Assembly (NCBI GenBank): GCA_033239005.1
Contig: BSQZ01000070.1
Coordinates: 1,319,617-1,383,616 of the forward strand
Direction: 5' to 3'
Length of the DNA stretch: 64,000 nt
Source of the DNA: Lamellibrachia satsuma
Taxonomy: Eukaryota > Annelida > Polychaeta > Sabellida > Siboglinidae
Under the pieces are notes generated by a model. That model saw nothing but the letters and a program-made list of their open reading frames with translations. It was not told the DNA's origin and searched no databases. The position numbers and the translations under genes were made by a program. Of the stretch, positions 57,530 through 64,000 are shown piece after piece (within the stretch, counting starts at the first letter, position 1; the number at the start of each line of letters is the position of its first letter).

Positions 57530-58609
57530 ATGATCCGGGACCCAAACTACTATAAGCAGATGCTGGATGTCATATACGAACTAGAGAAAGTGTGTCTGTC
57601 TCAAATGTTCAACCGATGCACAGTCTTCAGTGTGCAGATTGATGGCAGCTGTGACAGCCAAATGTTGGACTACAAGTTTGTAAGTGGACGGATGGCTAAC
57701 AGTGATGGTAGCGTAACGTGTGTGTTCGTCGTCATGCATTCGCCAGAGACGAACGGCGCCCCTGGACTACTGGAGGCGGTGAACAAAGCTTTGGTTCTGA
57801 CCGGAGGTAAAGACACGAAGCTCGTCGGTGTCACCACTGACGGCGAATCGGCAAACACTGGCAGACATGGTGGGTTATGGCGTTTGCTTGCTGACCAAGT
57901 GCAGAGAGGTCTGGCAACTTTCTGGTGTGCTGCTCACCGGTCGGACTTAGCCATTGAGTCGGTCGTCAGCACCATATCGGAGCTGGGCATCTGGAAGTCT
58001 AATCTACTGGGGCTCGTACGATTCTTCCGAACGCCGAGAAGGATGAAGATGTCAGCGCAAGCCGGGAATGTCAAACAGTTCCCCCGGCACCACAATGTCA
58101 GGTTTGCACAAGCTGCAGCTGGTGGATGCTGTGCTACCAGACTGCATTAAGGTGTGGGAACAGATGCAAGCACCTGAAAGTACCAGCGACAGAAAGGAGA
58201 AGGCTGGAGCCAAAGGGTTTCTGAGAATTTGGAACCACCAACAGAAGTGGATAACCTCACTGGTGGGCGACATCCTGGAGATATTTGAAACACTCCAAAA
58301 GAAGTTGCAAAGGAGTGATTTGTTCATCAGCGATCTTCTCACTGTGACTGGCGCTGCCGTCAAGAAGTTGAGATTGATGAGGGATTGACCATTCACGGAA
58401 AGAACAATCACCGCACCAGCATGGGTGAGGACACGAGAAACGCCCGCCTCATGGTGGCACTGAATGGTGTGGGCACCGCCTACTTTGACCTTCGACCCGC
58501 TGTCGTCAAATTCCTGGAGAAGGCCAGAAGATGCGGAGCTCCAGATTGGGATATCTACGGGCAGAGTGAATTCGTTAGGAAATTCACCCGCAAAACGGGG
58601 CTCGTCTAG
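57530..58609 (+). pseudogene. hAT transposase catalytic region, frameshifted
   Basis: Frame 57530-58150 has VQIDGSCDSQMLDYKFVSGR (first Asp), VGVTTDGESANTGRHGGLWR (second Asp) and TFWCAAHRSDLAIESV (the C-x-x-H block of hAT enzymes). It resembles the hAT-derived KIAA1586-like group. The sequence goes on in two other frames (58068-58388, 58385-58609), with VDAVLPDCIKVWEQMQA and FDLRPAVVKFLEKAR. The C-terminal dimerisation block (hATC) is not visible, so the gene is also truncated or diverged at the end. Confidence 0.85.
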
Positions 58610-58779
58610 TGAAATTGAGACGACTGTCAAACGTACTGACTTGCAAGTTGCTAGAGACGTGTCATGTTTCTCTAACTACTGCATGTGTTTGTAATAAAAA
58701 AAATTCTGGGATATAAGTGTAACATTAATTTTATACCGAGATGCAGTCGTCAGTGTGCAACCATATGGATAAAAATATA

Positions 58780-58780
<1 letters not shown>

Positions 58781-58842
<62 letters not shown>
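58781..58842. repeat. (TA)n(TG)n microsatellite inside the hAT element
   Basis: About 22 TA units followed by about 9 TG units. Confidence 0.95.
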
Positions 58843-58844
<2 letters not shown>

Positions 58845-59019
58845 TTCATACATTCCTAAGGGTTATGTAAATAATCATTAATAATGCGTAAGGTGCCCTT
58901 TTTAACCATTTGGAGTGCCCTTTTGGGACATTGCCCCCCAGTGAAAATTCAATAAAAAACGCCCTGGATAATATATATTTAACAAGATTGCCATCCCAAA
59001 CAACAAGTTCCAGATGGCA

Positions 59020-59672
59020 AGTGGACAAGGAAGCCATTGGCTTACCGAGAGTCCAATTCTATTTTTAAACAAATTCACACTTCTAGCATTAACACAATCA
59101 TTTGGCAGTTTGTTCCATTAATTTATCATCCTCTGTGAGAAAGAGTACTTTCTCATGTCCAACCTACACTGCTCCTTAACTAATGCTGCTTTGTGTCCTC
59201 TGGTTCTACTGCCTTCTTTAAGTTTGAAGAACATATTCCTATCAATATCCTCATAACCGTTCATTATTTTAAACACTTCTATTTGGTCTCCTCTTAGTCT
59301 CCTGATTTCTAGTGTTCACATTGTAATAAGCGACTTTCGTCGACTAAGGTATCTCAATTCTGGAGTAATTTTAGTTGCTCTTCGTTGTATTCGTTCTAGC
59401 TTGTCTATGTTATTTTTACGATATGGCTTCCATGGTTCAATACAATATTCCAAATGTGATATAACTATTGCTTTGTACAGGGGTACAATTAGATGTTTCT
59501 CCTTATACATGATATTTCTCCTAATTAGCCCTAGGATTTTATTTCCTTTCGAAGCAGCAATCCCACATTGCTCTGAAACATTCATGTCAGCACTATATGT
59601 TACTCCTAAGTCGTTTTCTTGTGTGGTTCTACCTAGCATCCCCCATTTTACATTCTTCGTCCATGTTTCCAT
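59020..59672 (-). pseudogene. LINE RT C-terminal region
   Basis: Minus-strand blocks DLGVTYSADMNVSEQC, GNKILGLIRRNIMYKEKHLI, VPLYKAIVISHLEYCIEPWK, LERIQRRATKI and, in another frame, NKLPNDCVNARSVNLFKNRI are the usual post-RT sequence of CR1-like LINEs. Confidence 0.88.
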
Positions 59673-59853
59673 GTCCTACGTGTATGCATATACTCTTACC
59701 AAAATTGAATAACATTTGCCATTTGTCTGATCTTTTAACTAATTTATCTAGATCATCCTGTAAACTTTGTTTATCTGTATCATTAGTAACCTTTCTGAAT
59801 ACTTTTGTGTCATCTACAAATTTTAGTACTTTGCTAGATATGTCATCTTCCAA

Positions 59854-59906
<53 letters not shown>

Positions 59907-60540
59907 GCCAGTATAGGGCCTAATACTGATCCCCGTGGTACCCCACTCAAAGCAGATTTCCAGTTTGAAATCTCACCATCTACTATTACTCTCTGTTTCC
60001 TGTGTGTAAGCCACTTTTCTATCCAGTTGATTACATAATTACCTATACCATGGGCTTTTCGTTTAAGTAACAATCTTTGTTTTGGCACTTTATCGAAAGC
60101 TTTCTGAAATTCTAAGTAGAAAACATCCACTGGTGACCCGTCATCTACCCACTTTGTAATTTCTTCAAAAAACAAGATTGGTTAGACATGCCCTTGCTTT
60201 TAGGAACCCATGTTGAGATGTATTTATTAATTTATGTTTTACAAGGAATTCTGCCATGTGGTCTCAAATTAATGTTTCGAGTATTTTACATACAACTGAT
60301 GTTAAACTCACTGGTCAGTAAATTTCTGCCATGTTCCTCGATCCCTTCTTAAATAGCGGCGTAATGTTTGCCTCTTTCCATTCTGAAGGAACTATTCCTT
60401 CTAATGACAAGTTAAAAAAATTTGTAAGTGGTGTACTAATTTGCTCAATAATTTCCTTAAGTAGTTTTTGTCGTATCCCATCAACTCCAGGTGATTTATT
60501 ATCTTGACTCTTCTTAGTTTTCTTTTCTATCATTTGTGGG
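59629..60540 (-). pseudogene. LINE reverse transcriptase with internal (TA)n
   Basis: Blocks in order: NKSPGVDGIRQKLLKEI, PSEWKEANITPLFKKGS, VFYLEFQKAFDKVPKQRLLL (motif A), SGVPRGSVLGPILA (motif B, Arg in place of the usual Gln), then about 45 bp of TA (59858-59901) where the YINDL block should be, then LKFVDDTKVFRKV (motif C, Val in place of Ala). The catalytic Asp residues remain but the enzyme is broken. Confidence 0.88.
59857..59902. repeat. (TA)n microsatellite inside the RT
   Basis: About 22 TA units sit exactly between RT motifs B and C of the minus-strand LINE. Confidence 0.95.
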
Positions 60541-60735
60541 GTTACAAATAATTGCTCTAAATGTTCTGATTTATTGCCCTCAAATTTAGTAAATGGAACT
60601 GGAAGTTAGCTGATATTTTCTGTGGTATAAACTTAGCAGAAATACTCATCCAGGACCTTTGCCATTTGAAACCCGTCTGAAATTATGTTTCCCCTGTTGT
60701 TTTCCAGTGGTCCCACCTTATCTCGAACTTTCTGT

Positions 60736-61745
60736 TTACTCCTTACATAAGCATAGAAACTCTTGCTGTAATTTTTTTATATTACCTGCCAATTTGTTTT
60801 CAAAGGTTCTTTTACATTTTCTAATTTCATTTGTAGCTAGGTTAAGTGCCTCTTTGTAATTTGCATAGTCTTCATCATTTCTGGTACGCCTATAAACCCT
60901 CCACATAGTTTGCTTAAACACTATTTTTTTAATAGTTCTTTTGACAAGTGTTTCTTTCTAGACCGTTTTCCTTGTTTTTTTTTCAAGGGAACAAATTTAT
61001 CGATGATACTCTCAATTTCATATTTTAGAATATTCCAACATTCAATTGCGGTCTTATTCATCAGCATGTTATTCCAATCTAGCTTTGCTAAGTATTTTCT
61101 CATACCTTTATAGTTACCTTTGTGGAAGTTTTTCCTATACGTTTTTTATTTTTACTTTCTGATTTTACATTGATGTCAAAATGTATTTTATTATGGTCTC
61201 TGTTACCAAATGGTTCATGTATTTTTACATTGTCCACTAATCCTTTTTGTGATGGTAAAACTATATATAATACATTTTCTCCCCTGGTTGGTTCTAGCAC
61301 GTGCTGAGTAAGGAAGCTCTCCTGAATTAAAAATAGAAATTGTTGGTCCTCACCCGCTGTACTCTCTAGATATTTCCATTGTATGTGTCCATGGTTAAAA
61401 TCTCTCATTTTGATACATTCACCTTTACTAACATCCTTTATAGCATTTTGTGTTATCATCTTCGTTTATGTTTGGACTTTGTTAAACTAATCGAATAGTT
61501 CATTTTGAATTTCCCGAAACTATTTTGCACCAAACAGCTTCATCGTAATCTGCTTCCCGCTCGAATTTCATCTCATAAGCCTGACTAGATTCTTTAACAT
61601 ATAAAATAACTCCCCCGCCCCTTCTTCCTATTCGATCTCTCCTAAACATTACGTATCTTGTCAATCCTAATTCAGCATCTGTTATGTATGTGTTGGCCCA
61701 TGATTCGGTAATGCCAATTATGTGAGGGTCAATATCTACTACCAT
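60736..61745 (-). pseudogene. LINE endonuclease and linker
   Basis: From 61745 downwards: DPHIIGITESWANTYITDAE (the ITE catalytic Glu block of APE nucleases), MFRRDRIGRRGGGVILYVK, then at 61459 MRDFNHGHIQWKYLE (GDFN changed to MRDFN), TQHVLEPTRGENVLYIVL and FGNRDHNKIHFDI (SDH changed to RDH). Two linker frames follow at 61103 and 60921. Two catalytic-site residues have changed. Confidence 0.85.
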
Positions 61746-62249
61746 AATTAATAATAGTGTTTAATTCGTTTTTCGTATTTACTCTGCTCCTAGCATTTAA
61801 ACACACACATTTATAACCTGCTACAGACATGTTTTTCGGACATTCTGTTTCTGTTATTGGTTTATCTGTACTAGTGGCCTCTTGTCCTGCTTGAGGCATC
61901 TCTAAGTAACCCCCCTGTGCTTCTAGTTTAAATAGTGTTTACTACCAAAAATATTTGATATGCTACCCATGCCACTGTCTACTGCTGCTGTGAGTCCATA
62001 TACTGCTGCCCCTTTCCACTTAGATGAAGCCTGTCCTTCATGTACATATCAACCCTTCCAACAAAACTTCCCCACAAATCCACAAAACCAACTTCCTCTT
62101 CCCTACATAGCTTCTCGATTAGCATGTTAATCCCCCGGCAATTTCTATATCTATGACCCCTCCTTCCTATTACATGTGTACTGGTAAAATCCCTGACAGT
62201 ATTACCTGCTCAACCCGCGTCTGCTTTAGTGTTCTGACCAAATTCCTGT

Positions 62250-62958
62250 ATTTCCTAACTATGGCAGTTGTACCATCCTCTCTACGTTATTTGTCCATAC
62301 GTGTACTAAAACAGATCCACCCTTGCCCGAACCCACGACGTTTTCTACCATCTCAGTTATTGCCTCTATTTTGGTCCCAGGCAAGCAAACTACCACTTCA
62401 TCTCCATTGTTTAAGACTCTGTCGGTCTTCCTAACTATTGAGTCCCCCACAAATACCCTCACTCTCTTTCTCACCCCCTCTATCAGTGCCTCGGAATAGC
62501 TCTTCCGATGGATCCCCTCCATCACATTCTGTCCTGCAGCCTTGTCACTTGGTGCAGACTGTTATCAGGCTCTCTCTCACTCATCAACCTGTCACCTTTC
62601 CCTCCCGTCTCCTGGCTAACTTACGCTACCGTCGCCTTCCATCCTGACACCTCCACTCCCGTCTCCCGCATTCCCATCGCCTTAACTATCGTCTCCTCCC
62701 CCCAGACCCCTTCGCTACTGTCTCCCCCACTTCCCTTTCCTTCGATCCATTTGTCTTCCCTCCCATTTCTTTCCTTCTCGTCTCCTTACGTCCTGTGTCC
62801 CTACGACCTGTCACCTTACCTCCTCTCAGCCTCCTCCCAGGTTGAGGAGAGCTCTCCCTAGCATCTCTCTCGTCGTCTTCCCCCACTTCATCATCTAATG
62901 TCCCCCACCAAAACCACTGGCACAAAACAGCCTGCCACTTAGCGAATACGGAGACCAC
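62250..62958 (-). pseudogene. LINE ORF1 with SGNH-hydrolase-like domain
   Basis: Frame 62525-62259 has RVRVFVGDSIVRKTDRVL (GDS, block I of SGNH/GDSL hydrolases), VVVCLPGTKIEAITEMVENV and VLVHVWTNN (block III; the usual Gly of GTNN is Trp here). Frame 62958-62686 is a charged N-terminal part (GRRDTGRKETRRKEMGGK). An esterase-like ORF1 is known for several CR1-type LINEs. It is frameshifted. Confidence 0.8.
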
Positions 62959-63057
62959 TGTGTAAACAAAACAACGAAATCAGTGTAAACGAACTTACGC
63001 TAAAATCCTGCTGTTAATTCCTTTTTACTGAAATCGTTTACTACAACTATGTCAGAT

Positions 63058-64000
63058 AAGTAGTATACGGAGGTTTTTGGGACCCCCTTATCGCCGCAAT
63101 CTAAGATCAAAGGAAGATCAAAGGAATGGCCCCTAATATCGCCCACCCGTTGAAGAGTGCGCGCAGCCAATGAGAGAGCAGTAGAGCGCCCCCTGGCGAG
63201 CGTAGTTGAGCGTAGTGCATGCTGGGTAAGGTAAGCGCCCCCTAGGGACTGGAGGAGGAACGAATATTGACCTAGTTACGTTTACCGGAGGGTCATTAAC
63301 CTAATAAGGAGACGAACACAATCGTACGGTGCACACGTATTTTACTGAATACAACAAAGCGGCAGCAGTACAAACGAGGCGATCGTGTGTGATTGGATAC
63401 AACGAGCTGGGTATGATGAATATGAAGACGATGACGAGGCGACTTGCGAATGGTGACCATCGCGCCAGAGGTCGCGAACTTAGGGGTGTCTCCACCGCGC
63501 CAGAGGTTCGAGGGCGAGCTTACGGGTGGAGCGACCACCGCGCCAGAGGCTCAGTATGATGCGTGATAGTACGGTATACCCTTTTTCAGCAGCTTAATCC
63601 AATCGAACACGCGACAATCGTTAGCGACCAGATCGGTGCGGAAAGCATTGACGAAAGTGCTCATGGGAGCGCCGTTACAACGAAACATGATATAAGTGAC
63701 GCAATATTGTCCGCAAACGTTAGACAGAGGACTCTGAAGCGTCTTGCTGTTATGAGTCCACTCGGAACAGTGTTTGTTCAGAAGGTGCGGAACGCCGCGT
63801 GACGAGGCGGCAGACCGTACGAACAGAAGTATTCGCCGCGCCCGTCGGAGGACAGGTACAGCGCTATCCAATGTTCGCCCGGTTCGTCGCCGTCGTCGGT
63901 GTTGCACACGAAGGCGATCGGCAAAGCGTCAATTGTTGCAGGCAGTCCATCTCGGGGTACGACGCCGCCAAAGACGGACCGGGTCTTCGGATCCATCGCC
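63058..64000. other. GC-richer edge of a likely viral-type element
   Basis: Base composition changes abruptly near 63058 from AT/TC-rich LINE sequence to a CpG- and GC-rich stretch containing a protease gene on the minus strand. TAGTATACGGAGGTTTTTGG at about 63061 may be near an element terminus, but the other end lies outside the window. A tandem CACCGCGCCAGAGG unit recurs about three times at 63459-63550. Confidence 0.45.
63551..63996 (-). pseudogene. adenain-type (C5) cysteine protease, frameshifted
   Basis: Two overlapping minus-strand frames encode consecutive parts of an adenovirus-protease-like enzyme. The upstream frame (63996-63778) has VVPRDGLP, FVCNTDD and GEHWIALYL (catalytic His), then an EYFCSYG block where an acidic residue usually stands before SYG. 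The downstream frame (the part from about 63785 to 63566) has SNVCGQYCVTYIMF (catalytic Cys) and RTDLVANDCRVF. The frames meet near 63780 with an offset of one base, so the gene is broken. Such proteases are standard in Polinton/Maverick elements, adintoviruses and adenoviruses; in an invertebrate genome a Polinton-type element is the best guess. Confidence 0.75.

Larger units (their letters stand above)
55568..58966 (+). mobile_element. hAT DNA transposon, 3399 bp, perfect 8-bp TSD
   Basis: GATAATAT lies directly outside both ends (55560-55567 and 58967-58974). The termini share CAGGGCGTTTTTTA (14 bp) in inverted orientation, and both continue with a GGGGGCAATG block. The interior encodes plus-strand pieces of a hAT transposase, so this is a once-autonomous copy, now frameshifted. 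It inserted at the 3' tail of the LINE at 58975-63000. Confidence 0.95.
58975..63000 (-). mobile_element. LINE, CR1-like, near full length, decayed (SGNH-type ORF1)
   Basis: About 4 kb on the minus strand: ORF1 with an SGNH-hydrolase-like domain (62950-62250), APE endonuclease (61745-61200), RT (60540-59630) and C-terminal region (59670-59020), ending next to the hAT target site. Stops, frameshifts and a microsatellite make it inactive. Its 3' end matches the fragment at 23281-23372. The 5' limit near 63000 is approximate. Confidence 0.88.

Overview
This is animal nuclear DNA: AT-rich, intron-bearing and crowded with transposons and minisatellites. Two host genes are visible. A probable source is a marine invertebrate, most likely a lophotrochozoan such as a mollusc. 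The grounds are the mix of CR1/L2-like LINEs, tRNA-derived SINEs, hAT elements and short TIR elements, plus a well-conserved CSGALNACT gene. I cannot name the species.

Layout. 0-25 kb: no convincing host exons. It holds diverged tandem repeats, a PIF/Harbinger-like MITE (763-1122, TTA duplication), two copies of a long-TIR MITE (5251-5862 and, inverted, 21639-22269), a TA-flanked TIR element (10770-11705), SINE pieces, several minisatellites (notably 3172-3910, 8098-8400, 18637-18985), and a 5'-truncated LINE that landed inside a 66-bp minisatellite (15723-17697). 25.6-30.4 kb: a plus-strand chondroitin sulfate N-acetylgalactosaminyltransferase gene with two coding exons (537 codons before the stop, both exon ends in phase 0). 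Its only coding intron is filled with a 49-bp minisatellite that starts on the splice donor. 31.1-35.5 kb: a decayed plus-strand LINE whose first ORF carries a PHD finger.

38.7-50.35 kb: a minus-strand gene of at least 12 exons, rebuilt here from splice sites and phase continuity. It encodes a FYVE zinc finger followed by Armadillo-like helical repeats (433 residues seen, N-terminus outside what I can find). Its introns hold seven different minisatellites, three SINE-like pieces and a 1.66-kb TIR element with a perfect 8-bp target duplication. The two host genes are convergent.

51.8-63 kb: a LINE 3' fragment, long (TA)n tracts, a zone rich in CRE-like sites (54.8-55.1 kb), a hAT transposon with exact ends and a perfect 8-bp duplication (55568-58966), and directly beside it a minus-strand LINE whose first ORF is an SGNH-hydrolase-like protein. 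63.06-64 kb: GC-richer DNA with a broken adenain-type cysteine protease gene, probably the edge of a Polinton/Maverick or related viral-type element.

The two host genes do not obviously work together: one builds chondroitin sulfate in the Golgi, the other is predicted to bind PI3P membranes through FYVE. Most of the rest is mobile DNA and tandem repeats. The most unusual pattern is that in both host genes a minisatellite unit includes the end of an exon and its 5' splice site.
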